Assembly (NCBI GenBank): GCA_041493955.1
Contig: JBGPZW010000024.1
Location: forward strand, 1-30,626
DNA from: QHYU01 sp041493955
GTDB taxonomy: Bacteria; Acidobacteriota; Terriglobia; Acidiferrales; UBA7541
Reading direction: 5' to 3'
Length of the DNA stretch: 30,626 bases
How positions within the stretch are numbered: position 1 is the first letter of the stretch; each line of letters begins with the position of its first letter. Under the pieces are notes generated by a model. That model was not told where the DNA came from, did no database searches, and saw nothing but the letters and a program-made list of their open reading frames with translations. Made by a program: the position numbers and the translations under genes. Shown one piece after another: positions 7,553 through 15,152 of this stretch.

Positions 7553-8143
7553 ATGAGCATCACCTATCCATTGACGCTACCGGTAACCAAGGGCATCCGC
7601 ATGGTCACCTTGATGGCGCACTACATCGTGGGCATAGCGGCTTCATCTTTTACGGGTCAGCAGCAGGTCTACGAATATCCCGGCTCGTTTTGGGAAGCCC
7701 AAGTAGAACTGCCCCGCATGGTGCGCGCCGACGCGGAAGTCTGGATCGCGTTTTTGCTCTCCCTACACGGGCGCAGCGGCAGCTTCTTTCTCGGCGATCC
7801 GGCCGGCCGCACTGCGCTGGGCACAGCTTCGGGCGTGACTGTCAATGGCGCGAGCCAGACCGGGAACACCCTGGCCGTATCGGGTAGCGGAACGATCCAG
7901 GCGGGAGATTATCTGCAGCTTGGCAGCGGCATCACCACGCGGCTGCACAAAAACCTGACCACGCAGGCGCTACCCGCCACGCTGGACATCTTTCCACGCC
8001 TCCGCGAATCCCCCACCAACGGCAGCAGTGTGGTACTCGCGAGCGCCGTAGGCACGTTCCGTTTGAAAGACAACGTCACCAGCTTCGCCATCGATGTGGC
8101 CAAGACCTACGGCATCACCTTCAACGCAATCGAGGCGTTCTAA
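7553..8143 (+). CDS. Distal tail / minor tail protein
   Basis: The 196-residue protein follows the tape measure, the slot of the distal tail or lambda gpM-like protein. It is beta-rich: an N-terminal YPLTLP...MVTLMAHYIVG, then QVYEYPGSFWEAQVELP, and RSGSFFLGDPAGRTALG. That last motif is a recurrent one in distal-tail proteins of gene-transfer-agent-like and environmental siphophages (the DUF2460 slot). An insert of small beta repeats (VTVNGASQTGNTLAVSGSG, IQAGDYLQLGSG) sits in the middle. The C-terminus (FAIDVAKTYGITFNAIEAF) closes the fold. I infer the role mainly from gene order plus this pattern. Confidence 0.7.
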   Translation: MSITYPLTLPVTKGIRMVTLMAHYIVGIAASSFTGQQQVYEYPGSFWEAQVELPRMVRADAEVWIAFLLSLHGRSGSFFLGDPAGRTALGTASGVTVNGASQTGNTLAVSGSGTIQAGDYLQLGSGITTRLHKNLTTQALPATLDIFPRLRESPTNGSSVVLASAVGTFRLKDNVTSFAIDVAKTYGITFNAIEAF

Positions 8144-8145
8144 AT

Positions 8146-8769
8146 ATGGCCCGCGGACTCACCACTGCCCTGAAAACCGCACTCACCGCGCAGCGCGTCT
8201 ATCCCGTGCTTTTCGTTCAAGCTCAATTCACCAGCGGCACGATCTATCTCTGGAGCGGAACCGGCTCAATCACCTGGAACGCGCAGACCTGGATCGGCGT
8301 AGGAAAATTCGGCAAGGTCCATCAGATTCCCGAGGCTTCCGGTGCGCAGGCCGATAGCGTGGTGCTCTCGCTCTCCGGCATTCCCTCCGATCTGCTGGGC
8401 CAGGTGCTGACCGACATGCGCCAGGGCTATCCGGCCACGATCTATTTGGGCTCGCTCGATGCCTCCGGAAACGTGGTAGTGGATCCCTACAAAGCATTTG
8501 CCGGCCGCATCGATATCGGCACCATCGAGGAGACCGGGGACACCGCGACGGCCTCGATCACCATCGAGAACCGTCTGATAGACATGAACCGATCGCGCGA
8601 ACGCCGCTACACGACGCAGGACCAGAAGATTGATTACCCCGGAGACTTGGGCTTCGAGTTCGTGCCCTTGATTCAAGAATGGAATGGCGTATGGGGCAAG
8701 CCGGGCTCCGAGTCCCCTACTGGCGGCGGGGGCGATGAGTTCACTCAGTTCCAGCATATCTTTCGGTGA
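8146..8769 (+). CDS. Tail hub-associated minor tail protein (lambda gpL / DUF2163-like slot)
   Basis: The 207-residue protein has an N-terminal YPVLFVQAQFTSGTIYLWSG-type strand region and a central AFAGRIDIGTIEET...TASITIENRLIDMNR region. It then has RRYTTQDQKIDYPGD-GFEFV near residues 145-170. This string (entries on a path of 'D...R.RRYT..DQ....GD.GF') recurs in siphophage proteins encoded between the distal tail protein and the NlpC-like peptidase. It likely forms part of the hub linking tube to tip. It lies 2 nt after the preceding stop; the following peptidase gene starts 10 nt after its end. Confidence 0.7.
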   Translation: MARGLTTALKTALTAQRVYPVLFVQAQFTSGTIYLWSGTGSITWNAQTWIGVGKFGKVHQIPEASGAQADSVVLSLSGIPSDLLGQVLTDMRQGYPATIYLGSLDASGNVVVDPYKAFAGRIDIGTIEETGDTATASITIENRLIDMNRSRERRYTTQDQKIDYPGDLGFEFVPLIQEWNGVWGKPGSESPTGGGGDEFTQFQHIFR

Positions 8770-8779
8770 GGCTGTGGCC

Positions 8780-9271
8780 ATGCTCAGTCGCAAAGAACAT
8801 TGGGCGGAACTTCTGGACTCTTTTTTGACCTGCTGCTGGGATCGCCCGGGCGAATGGGGCCAGTTCGATTGCGCGCTCTTTGCTTGCGATGCGGTGCTGG
8901 CCATGACCGGCACGGACTTGGCCGAGGGCTTTCGCGGGCGCTATGCAAGCGGGCGCGAGGCCCTCCGCCTGGTGCGGGAATACGCCGGCGGCGGCCTCGC
9001 CGAGCTGGCTACCCGCATTGCCACAGAGCACGAGATTCCATCTCTGCCGAGTCCGGCGATGGCGCAGCGCGGAGATATATTGCTCCTGGTCGATCCCTCG
9101 GCGGGTCTATTCGGCGCGGCGCTGGGAATTGTTTCGCTCGACGGGCGCCAGATGCTTGTGCCAGCGGCCAGCGAGCCGACAATAGATTCCGACACCTGGA
9201 TAGACGAAATCCCATCCACCGGATTAGTGGCGCGGCCGGTGATCGCAGCCGCACTTGCGTGGCGAATCTGA
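8780..9271 (+). CDS. Tail tip peptidase-like protein, DUF6950 (NlpC/P60-related)
   Basis: The open frame reaches back to 8684; ATG 8780 with GTGAGG about 8 nt upstream is the best start, giving 163 residues. ATG 8735 is the alternative. The WGQFDCALFACDAVLAMTGTD motif (Cys31) followed by FRGRYAS and later QRGDILLLVD matches the DUF6950 family, which occupies the NlpC/P60 (lambda gpK-like) slot before the tip protein. A catalytic Cys equivalent is present. The usual NlpC/P60 His is not obvious, since the GAALGIVS segment carries none, so peptidase activity is uncertain. The stop overlaps the next ATG by one base. Confidence 0.8.
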   Translation: MLSRKEHWAELLDSFLTCCWDRPGEWGQFDCALFACDAVLAMTGTDLAEGFRGRYASGREALRLVREYAGGGLAELATRIATEHEIPSLPSPAMAQRGDILLLVDPSAGLFGAALGIVSLDGRQMLVPAASEPTIDSDTWIDEIPSTGLVARPVIAAALAWRI

Positions 9272-12200
9272 TGCCCTTTCTAGTTCCCGTTTTCGCCCTA
9301 ATCGGTATCACGATCAGCGTAACTACGGCTTGGACGATCGGACTTTTTATCGTCTCGTTCGTCATCTCGGCTGTTTCGACCCTTCTTCGCAAGACGCCCA
9401 CGTTTCCGAGCCTTTCCCATTCGGACCGGACCCTCACGGTGCGCCAGCCCATCGCGCCCTGGCGGATTATCTACGGCCGCGCGCGCATTGGCGGGATGAT
9501 CACGTTTCTCGACTTGACCGGCGCGAACAACGAGTTCCTGCAGATCGTGATCACGCTTGCCGGGCATCAGCTTCAGTCGATCGACGCCATGTACTTCGAT
9601 GGGGTGGCCGTGCCCCTGGACGGCAGCGGAAACGCCACGGGCACATTCGCGGGATTCGTTCATGTGGAATTCAACCTGGGCACGGCGGGGCAGGCATCCT
9701 TCGCCGGGCTGGTGGCCGCCGACTCCAAATGGACGGTCAACCACAAGCAGAGCGGCCGCGCCGGAGCCTACGTGCAACTGAAATGGAGTGCCGACCTGTT
9801 TCCCAGCGGGATGCCGAATATCACCTTCGACGTGCACGGCCAAAATGTCTTTGACCCGCGCAACAGCACGACGGCCTACAGCGAAAACGCTGCACTCTGC
9901 CTGCGCGATTATCTCCTGAATACTTCCTTCGGGCTGGGCGTGTCGGCGGGCGAGATTGACGATACGCAGGCCATCGCCGCGGCGAACCTCTGCGATGAAG
10001 CGGTCACGCTGCTGGCCGGCGGGACCGAGCCGCGCTATACCATGAACGGAAGTTTCGAGGCCAGCAGCAAGCCAGTCGATTTGATTCAGGCCATGCTGAC
10101 CGCGATGGCGGGCCGGCTGGTCTATTCCGCCGGGCAGTTCCGCATCTTCCCAGGTTCCTATCAGACCGCGACGATTTCTTTGAGCGAGGCGGACATCCGC
10201 GCCGCCATCAAAGTGCAAACGCGAATGAACAAACGCGATCTATTCAACGGCGTAAAAGGGATCTTCCTTAACCCCGCCGCCTCATGGAGACCAACCGATT
10301 ATCCGGCCTACCAGGATGCGACCTATCTGGCCCAGGATCAGAGCGAAGTACTATGGAAGGACGTGGAATTCCCGTTCACGATTTCCGCGGCCACGGCGCA
10401 GCGACTTTCCAAGATCGACCTCGAACGGATCCGGCGGCAAGTCACCGTCCTGCTTCCCTGCAAACTCTCCGCCTACCAGATCGCGGTGCTGGACACGATC
10501 CAATTGTCCATCGCGCGCTATGGCTGGGTGAACAAGACATTCGAGGTCACTGACCTATTGGTTTCCACCGAAGATGCGCCCGATGGGCCTTTGCTGGGCG
10601 TCGATCTCACTTTGCGCGAGACGGATGCAACGGTCTTTAACTGGTCCACGGCCAATGAGAAGGCCATGAGCGCACTGCCCAGCGCGCCGAGCTTGCCGAA
10701 TGCCCGCATCGTGGCCGCGCCTACGAATCTGGCTCTCACCAGCGGCGCCGGAGGCGGCCCGATTGCTGTGGCCACAGACAATTTCAACCGCGCCAGCCTG
10801 GGGGCGAATTGGACCGCAATTTCAGGAAGCAGCTACGAAATCAGCGCGAGCACGGTGGTACGCCTGCTTTCCGGCGGAAATCAGCCGGCGCGCTGGAATG
10901 CCAACACGTTCAACGCTGATCAATATGCGCAGATCGTTTTTACCAGTCCGGGCACCGGAGCGTTCGGAGTTTCCTGCCGCATTGACACCGGCGGCGCGGA
11001 CACGCATTACTCCTTCTATTCTTACTCTGGCACCGGCGGCCGCTGGCTTTTCAAGCGCGTGGCCGGCGCGCAGACGGTTCTCGCCAGCGATGCGCTGGGA
11101 TCTGTCAATGGCGACGTCTTGCGCCTGGAGATAGTGGGGACGCAAGTCACTGCCAAGATAAACGGCACGATCCTCTTCCAGATCACCGATTCAAGCATCG
11201 CGAGCGGGGCCGCGGGGATGGTGGGCGGTGGAACCGTTCAGACCACACAAGGGGACAATTGGGAGGGCGGCAACATGAGCGGCGGCGCCTCCACAACGGC
11301 GCTCACACGCGCCGATGGCGTCCGCATCAGTCGCATCAAAGTTACGTGGACTTCACCCGCTGATCAATTCGTGCTGAACGGTGGGCGCATTGTCATCGAA
11401 TCTAAAAGATCCGCGGATACAAACTGGACGCCGGCGGGAAGCGTCGACGGCTTGCGCACCGAGTTCTACGTGGCCAACGTGGACGACGGCGTTTCCTATG
11501 ATGTGAGGATCTGGGCAGAGAACGCTTCAGGCGCGAAGAGTTCTACCATCAGCGTCACCGGCCACGTGGTCGCTAGCATCGGCTTCGGACACGCCACTTA
11601 CCGCCCACTTGCCAACGCCGTGACCGGCCACGATGCGGGTGCGAACGTCACGGTGAACGTCGCCGCGTTCACCATGCGGATCGCCGGTTTGTCGGACAAG
11701 AGCATCAATTCCGGTTCGGTTACGGCGCTTTCCTATTCCACACTCTATTTCATCTATTATGATGACGCCACTTTCGCGGGTGGCGCCGTCACCTTTCAGG
11801 CCACTACCACGCGAGAGACTGCGATCAACGGGGCCGGCCGCTTCTTTGTCGGCAGCGTGACTGCGCCGGCATCAGGCGGACCCGATACGACCGGTAACAA
11901 TGACGGCGGCGCTGGCGCGCAGTCGGGCGGATTGTTCACTTCGCTGCCTTCCGCCTCGGCCGTTGGAACGCTATCTACCAATCAGTTTACAACTCCCAAC
12001 AAAGCCTGGAACCAGAACCCGGCGGATGCCGCGACCTCAGACGTAAATAGCACGACGACCGGCAAGGCGCAGATCTACAAGGGCTTCGGCTCGATCACTC
12101 TGCCAGCAGAGGCAAAATCAGTAACGCTCTACATCCTGCAAGAGGCTATTTTCACGGCACCGGTGACTGGCGCAGCGCAAATCTTCTATTCACTAGATGG

Positions 12201-12384
12201 GGGCGCCACTTTCAATTCGGGCCTGAGTCTGAGTGCTGGCCAGGCGAAGCAAGTCAACGCCATCGCCTTGCCACTCAACACGAACTTCGGCGCGCTACAA
12301 GTGCAGCCCTACAACGTCTGGTCGAGCGGCGCTGGCGATATCCAACAGAATGTCTACGAGATTTGGGTCGAAGTCATCGTCTGA
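9271..12384 (+). CDS. Tail tip / host-specificity protein, gpJ-like
   Basis: The open frame extends upstream over the previous gene; ATG 9271, overlapping its stop (TGATG), is the coupled start, giving 1037 residues. Residues ~1-40 are strongly hydrophobic, followed by a gpJ-type region (TVRQPIAPWRIIYGRARIGG near residue 55). A hub domain runs to about residue 470. Residues ~502-663 form a laminin-G/jelly-roll-like module starting DNFNRASLGANW, with HYSFYSYSG and LRLEIVGTQVTAKING. Residues ~686-768 are a fibronectin type III domain (ISRIKVTWTSP, YDVRIWAENASG). A beta-rich Thr/Ser/Gly-rich C-terminal region ends the protein. The tip contacts the host surface and the jelly-roll module probably binds glycan. 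Domain calls come from pattern recognition. Confidence 0.85.
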   Translation: MPFLVPVFALIGITISVTTAWTIGLFIVSFVISAVSTLLRKTPTFPSLSHSDRTLTVRQPIAPWRIIYGRARIGGMITFLDLTGANNEFLQIVITLAGHQLQSIDAMYFDGVAVPLDGSGNATGTFAGFVHVEFNLGTAGQASFAGLVAADSKWTVNHKQSGRAGAYVQLKWSADLFPSGMPNITFDVHGQNVFDPRNSTTAYSENAALCLRDYLLNTSFGLGVSAGEIDDTQAIAAANLCDEAVTLLAGGTEPRYTMNGSFEASSKPVDLIQAMLTAMAGRLVYSAGQFRIFPGSYQTATISLSEADIRAAIKVQTRMNKRDLFNGVKGIFLNPAASWRPTDYPAYQDATYLAQDQSEVLWKDVEFPFTISAATAQRLSKIDLERIRRQVTVLLPCKLSAYQIAVLDTIQLSIARYGWVNKTFEVTDLLVSTEDAPDGPLLGVDLTLRETDATVFNWSTANEKAMSALPSAPSLPNARIVAAPTNLALTSGAGGGPIAVATDNFNRASLGANWTAISGSSYEISASTVVRLLSGGNQPARWNANTFNADQYAQIVFTSPGTGAFGVSCRIDTGGADTHYSFYSYSGTGGRWLFKRVAGAQTVLASDALGSVNGDVLRLEIVGTQVTAKINGTILFQITDSSIASGAAGMVGGGTVQTTQGDNWEGGNMSGGASTTALTRADGVRISRIKVTWTSPADQFVLNGGRIVIESKRSADTNWTPAGSVDGLRTEFYVANVDDGVSYDVRIWAENASGAKSSTISVTGHVVASIGFGHATYRPLANAVTGHDAGANVTVNVAAFTMRIAGLSDKSINSGSVTALSYSTLYFIYYDDATFAGGAVTFQATTTRETAINGAGRFFVGSVTAPASGGPDTTGNNDGGAGAQSGGLFTSLPSASAVGTLSTNQFTTPNKAWNQNPADAATSDVNSTTTGKAQIYKGFGSITLPAEAKSVTLYILQEAIFTAPVTGAAQIFYSLDGGATFNSGLSLSAGQAKQVNAIALPLNTNFGALQVQPYNVWSSGAGDIQQNVYEIWVEVIV

Positions 12385-12399
12385 CCGAGGAGATGGGGA

Positions 12400-12681
12400 A
12401 TGGGAACCAAAACAGTCACCGTGAACGGAAAAGACGTGGACGTGGATCATGAACTCAAAACCGATCAGGATACCGGCCTTTGCTGTGTGGAGCTCACTGC
12501 ACGGGTGGGTCAGACCACCGTGCGCCATCGCATGACCGTCGGCTCGATTGACCAGGCCATTCCTTCAACCTATGACGACGCAGAACTCGCGCTGGATCTG
12601 GAGGAGTCGAGGCAGCACGTTGCGGCGCTTGCTGAGAGCCGCGAGAGGATTCGCAACATGATTCCGAAACATCTGGAATAG
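12400..12681 (+). CDS. Hypothetical protein between tail tip and endolysin
   Basis: The 93-residue protein starts at ATG 12400, preceded by GAGGAGATGGGG. The N-terminal half is beta-rich (KTVTVNGKDVDVDHELKTD, VELTARVG), and the C-terminal third is an acidic helix rich in Glu and Ala. It contains a CC pair at residues ~28-29. No family recognised. The location just after the tip protein could suggest a small tail or lysis accessory protein, but nothing in the sequence confirms this. Confidence 0.6.
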   Translation: MGTKTVTVNGKDVDVDHELKTDQDTGLCCVELTARVGQTTVRHRMTVGSIDQAIPSTYDDAELALDLEESRQHVAALAESRERIRNMIPKHLE

Positions 12682-12703
12682 AAACGAAAGAGAGGAACGA
12701 TCC

Positions 12704-13324
12704 ATGGACCTACACACGGAAACCCGCATTTCGGAGCTGGCCCCGCCAGTCCAGGACAAAGCCAGGCGGCTGATTCACGCAGCGAACCTCAAAGGGATCG
12801 ACCTGCGCGTCACCCAGGCGCTTCGCTCCTGGAACATGCAGGCCGCGCTCTATGCTCAGGGGCGCGAGGACCTCTACGACGTCAACGAGCGCCGCGCCGC
12901 TGTGCGCCTCGCCCCCATTGATCCGGAAGAAAACCGCGAGGTGACGAAGGCGGCGCCTGGTCACGGCTGGCACGAATTCGGCCTAGCCTTCGACGTTTGC
13001 CCTTTCGATCAGACCGGGCAGCCGGATTGGAATGAGAAGCATCCGGTCTGGGAAGCCGTCCAGACGATGGGCGAAGCGATCGGCCTCAAGGCCGGCTGCA
13101 CGTTTCGCACGATCAAGGACGGCCCGCACTTTCAATTCACCGGCCGATTCGGGGATTCGCCCGACGACGAAGTGCGCCAGCTCTATCAAAGCGGCGGGAC
13201 GATCGCCGTGTGGGAAGAGGCATTCGCTCAGCAACCACGGGAGGCTCGGCCGGCGCCGGAGCCTACCGCGCCCGCGGCGGAGCCTATGGCCGATCCAAGC
13301 GAAATCCCGGAGGCTACATCCTGA
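12704..13324 (+). CDS. Endolysin, M15-family L-Ala-D-Glu peptidase-like
   Basis: The 206-residue protein has the M15 metallopeptidase pattern of T5-type endolysins: LRVTQALRSWNMQAALYAQGR, the zinc motif H-x2-G-x2-F-D (WHEFGLAFDV; His90, Asp97) and a terminal ligand in DGPHFQF (His142). These enzymes cut the peptide stem of peptidoglycan. The last ~40 residues are a Pro/Ala/Glu-rich tail beyond the catalytic domain. No signal peptide is seen, so release depends on a holin. AGAGAGGAACG upstream gives an SD. The spanin-like gene overlaps its stop. Confidence 0.88.
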   Translation: MDLHTETRISELAPPVQDKARRLIHAANLKGIDLRVTQALRSWNMQAALYAQGREDLYDVNERRAAVRLAPIDPEENREVTKAAPGHGWHEFGLAFDVCPFDQTGQPDWNEKHPVWEAVQTMGEAIGLKAGCTFRTIKDGPHFQFTGRFGDSPDDEVRQLYQSGGTIAVWEEAFAQQPREARPAPEPTAPAAEPMADPSEIPEATS

Positions 13325-14106
13325 TGTGGCCTTGGCTGCTCAGCAAAACGGGTCTCCGCATCGCCGGTGCGATTGCGGCCGCACTGCTTCTGGGCCTGGT
13401 GGTCATGCACTACCGGGCCAAATGGAAGGCAGAAGGCGCACAGGAACAGGCGGGGAGGATCACCGGCGATGCGGAGAAAAACTGGCAAGCCGAGAGGCGC
13501 GGCCTGCTCGAGCAATTATCCAAGCTCGATGCGGACCGCGCCGCGGCCCAGGAACGCGAGGCGCGATCCAGCGCCCAGGCCCAACAGTTCGCGGCCCTGG
13601 CACAGAAGCTAGGGGCCCAGGTGGCCACCCTGGCAGGCCAGCGCCAACAGGCCACGGCCACCGTTGACCGGCTGCCGGACTCCGAACTTCGCCCCTCGAT
13701 CATCGCCGGCCTAGGACTGCGCCCGCCCGGGAATTCGACCCCAGGGTACACCCCAGCCGAGGAGCGCGCCCTGGCGCGCTGCGTGGCCGATTACCCCCTA
13801 TGCCAGAAGCAAGCCGCAGCGCTCGGGGATCAGGTGAATGACCTGGCTGGCCAGATCGCGGCCACTCGGCAGCAAGTGCAGGCGATCCGGGACCAGGCGA
13901 CGGCGGCGGAACGCAAGACCGCGGAGCTGGCCGGCTACGCACACGACCTGGAGGGATTCTACGCGGAAGCCTTCAACGCCCTGCCGCGGCACCGCACGGC
14001 CGGCCAATTTCTCTGCGGCCTGGTGACGTTCTTCCAGGCTTGCAAGCCGGCGCGAATCAACCTCCCGAAGCTCGCGGATATTCGCGCGCCACGCCCAGGG
14101 CCATAA
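13324..14106 (+). CDS. Rz-like inner-membrane spanin / coiled-coil lysis protein
   Basis: The frame is open further upstream, but ATG 13324 overlaps the endolysin stop (TGATG), giving 260 residues. A single N-terminal transmembrane segment (IAGAIAAALLLGLVVMHY, residues ~12-29) is followed by a long Gln/Ala/Glu/Arg-rich coiled coil (to ~100). A middle region (RCVADYPLCQKQ) and a second coiled coil come next. The C-terminal segment has two Cys. This topology and the place after the endolysin fit an Rz-type inner spanin, though it is longer than typical Rz (~150 aa). No embedded or overlapping Rz1 lipoprotein with a lipobox was found. Confidence 0.65.
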   Translation: MWPWLLSKTGLRIAGAIAAALLLGLVVMHYRAKWKAEGAQEQAGRITGDAEKNWQAERRGLLEQLSKLDADRAAAQEREARSSAQAQQFAALAQKLGAQVATLAGQRQQATATVDRLPDSELRPSIIAGLGLRPPGNSTPGYTPAEERALARCVADYPLCQKQAAALGDQVNDLAGQIAATRQQVQAIRDQATAAERKTAELAGYAHDLEGFYAEAFNALPRHRTAGQFLCGLVTFFQACKPARINLPKLADIRAPRPGP

Positions 14107-14111
14107 AAGCC

Positions 14112-14141
14112 TTGACAAGCTGAACGCCCAAGAAATACACT
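14112..14141 (+). promoter_or_regulatory. Sigma70-like promoter of the secreted cargo gene
   Basis: TTGACA at 14112-14117 and TACACT at 14136-14141 are separated by 18 nt. They lie in the 73-bp gap between the spanin-like gene and the secreted DUF2846-like gene. A consensus -35 with a 4/6 -10 suggests host RNA polymerase transcribes the cargo gene independently of the late operon. Confidence 0.6.
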
Positions 14142-14179
14142 CACCCATAACGTCCCATGCTGATAAGAAAGGAGTTGCC

Positions 14180-14671
14180 ATGAAAGCCTTAATCCTGCCT
14201 CTGCTGGCGTTCTCTCTCCTGTCCCCCATAGCGCTGGGGCAATCCCCGCCCTCCTCGAGTACGGCTGGAAAAGCCACCGTTTACGTCTATCGCTACCGAC
14301 CGCTGGGCGGGCGGACCTACAGCGCAGGTCTCTACCCATCGGTCTATTGCGACGAGATCGAGCTGGCGCGTCTGCCCAACGGTCGCTACCTCGTCGCTCA
14401 GATCGAGCCGGGCGAGCACGTCTTTCGCTCAAATCAAAGAGGCTCGGGGATCCTGCTGGATCTCAAACCTGGCGGCATTTATTACCTCCGCTTGGAACTC
14501 GTGAACGGACTGCTGAAAAGCTACGGCCGGCTCGCGGCGGTTGACAATGGGATCGGGGCTGCCGAAGTCAAGAAAACAGAACTTCTGGCGGGCGACCGAT
14601 TGAAAGAGCACAAGGGCCTCGTGATAGCTCCCGGCGCGCCGGCGAACGTGGCGGCACCGACTGGACGCTAA
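14180..14671 (+). CDS. Secreted DUF2846-like protein (lysogenic cargo/moron)
   Basis: The 163-residue protein has a clear signal peptide (MKALILPLLAFSLLSPIALGQ) with a cleavage site near residues 20-21 and no lipobox Cys. The mature part has KATVYVYRYRPLGGRTYSA, PSVYCDEIELARLPNGRYL, EPGEHVFRSN and DLKPGGIYYLRLEL. That is the beta-rich pattern I associate with DUF2846-type periplasmic/envelope proteins encoded by bacteria rather than phages. AAAGGAG at 14168-14174 precedes ATG 14180. It has its own promoter and lies between lysis genes and attP, a classic position for lysogenic-conversion genes. Function is unknown; an envelope effect is an inference. Its stop codon lies inside the left arm-like repeat of attP. 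Confidence 0.7.
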   Translation: MKALILPLLAFSLLSPIALGQSPPSSSTAGKATVYVYRYRPLGGRTYSAGLYPSVYCDEIELARLPNGRYLVAQIEPGEHVFRSNQRGSGILLDLKPGGIYYLRLELVNGLLKSYGRLAAVDNGIGAAEVKKTELLAGDRLKEHKGLVIAPGAPANVAAPTGR

Positions 14672-14680
14672 TTGGACGCG
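14662..14680 (+). repeat. Left arm-like direct repeat of attP
   Basis: TGGACGCTAATTGGACGCG occurs here. A 17/19 match in the same orientation lies at 14878-14896, on the other side of the tRNA-half core. Each copy itself contains TGGACRC twice. Such flanking repeats are expected for integrase arm-type binding sites. Nearby are an 8-bp direct repeat ATTCTTGT (14690-14697, 14700-14707) and TTGTCCA, the inverse of part of the same motif. Confidence 0.6.
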
Positions 14681-14786
14681 CGGCCTTTGATTCTTGTCCA
14701 TTCTTGTTAATATCTCACCGATCGCTGGAAATCCAGGTTTTCCGGCCAACTCTGTAAAGCAATTATTTTACAATGGTTTAGCAGGA

Positions 14787-14835
14787 TGGAGCGGCCGAGG
14801 GGACTCGAACCCCCGCCTACAGCTTGGCAAGCTGT
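14787..14835 (-). other. attP core: 3' half of tRNA-Gly(GCC)
   Basis: Read on the minus strand, this 49-nt segment forms a 5-bp anticodon stem (ACAGC/GCTGT) with loop TTGCCAA (anticodon GCC). It continues with a short variable loop, a T-arm with loop TTCGAGT, the 3' acceptor strand CGGCCGC, discriminator T and CCA. The matching 5' half (D-arm and acceptor strand GCGGCCG) is absent, so this is not a functional tRNA gene. A tRNA 3' half beside an integrase is the standard attP core, which restores the host tRNA upon integration. Integration into a host tRNA-Gly(GCC) gene is predicted. Confidence 0.85.
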
Positions 14836-14877
14836 CGTTATCAAACATGCCTCTATAATCAACACTTTACAGACACG

Positions 14878-14896
14878 TGGACACTAATTGGACACG
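14878..14896 (+). repeat. Right arm-like direct repeat of attP
   Basis: TGGACACTAATTGGACACG is the partner of the repeat at 14662-14680. Closer to the core lies an inverted pair, TCTGTAAAG (14751-14759) and CTTTACAGA (14865-14873), with a third TTTACA at 14767-14772. Together these give a symmetric layout around the core that fits integrase and accessory-protein sites. Confidence 0.6.
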
Positions 14897-14921
14897 GCTA
14901 CCCCGGAAATTACGCTCCCAG

Positions 14922-15143
14922 CTACTCTCTATAACCATCATAGATTTCAATGCTTTCGCTTTCAAAATCAACGATCAGGGGGCGGTGCACCGCGCGCTGC
15001 AGCTCTTTGAGATCTTCCATGCTGAGAATCTCAAGCTCGTATTCATGGCTGAGCGCGTTCGGCCTCGTCGTATCTTTCCAATTAAGGCTCCCTGGTAGTT
15101 CGAGCTTATGCCCGGAGCTTGTTGATACCTTGAACAGCCACAT
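14922..15143 (-). CDS. Small hypothetical protein downstream of integrase
   Basis: The 73-residue minus-strand ORF begins MWLFKVSTSSGHKLELPG and ends IVDFESESIEIYDGYRE. GGAGG lies 5 nt before ATG (complement of 15141-15143), and the ORF starts 9 nt after the integrase stop, so it is probably the last gene of the integrase operon. It is acidic with no HTH or zinc motif, so a canonical excisionase is not indicated. It ends about 85 bp from the attP core. Function unknown. Confidence 0.6.
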   Translation of the reverse strand: MWLFKVSTSSGHKLELPGSLNWKDTTRPNALSHEYELEILSMEDLKELQRAVHRPLIVDFESESIEIYDGYRE

Positions 15144-15152
15144 GTTGCCTCC

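Noticed and set aside
8800..9270. 5' extension of the gpJ-like frame giving an 1194-residue protein
   Set aside because: The extension overlaps the DUF6950 gene completely and reads as Arg/Gly-rich noise; the coupled ATG at 9271 starts a coherent protein.
9271..12384. Diversity-generating retroelement target in the tip protein
   Set aside because: No reverse transcriptase or template repeat was seen in the window.
14787..14860. A full tRNA-Gly gene
   Set aside because: Only the anticodon arm, T-arm and 3' acceptor strand are present; neither the D-arm nor the matching 5' acceptor strand GCGGCCG is found upstream on the minus strand.
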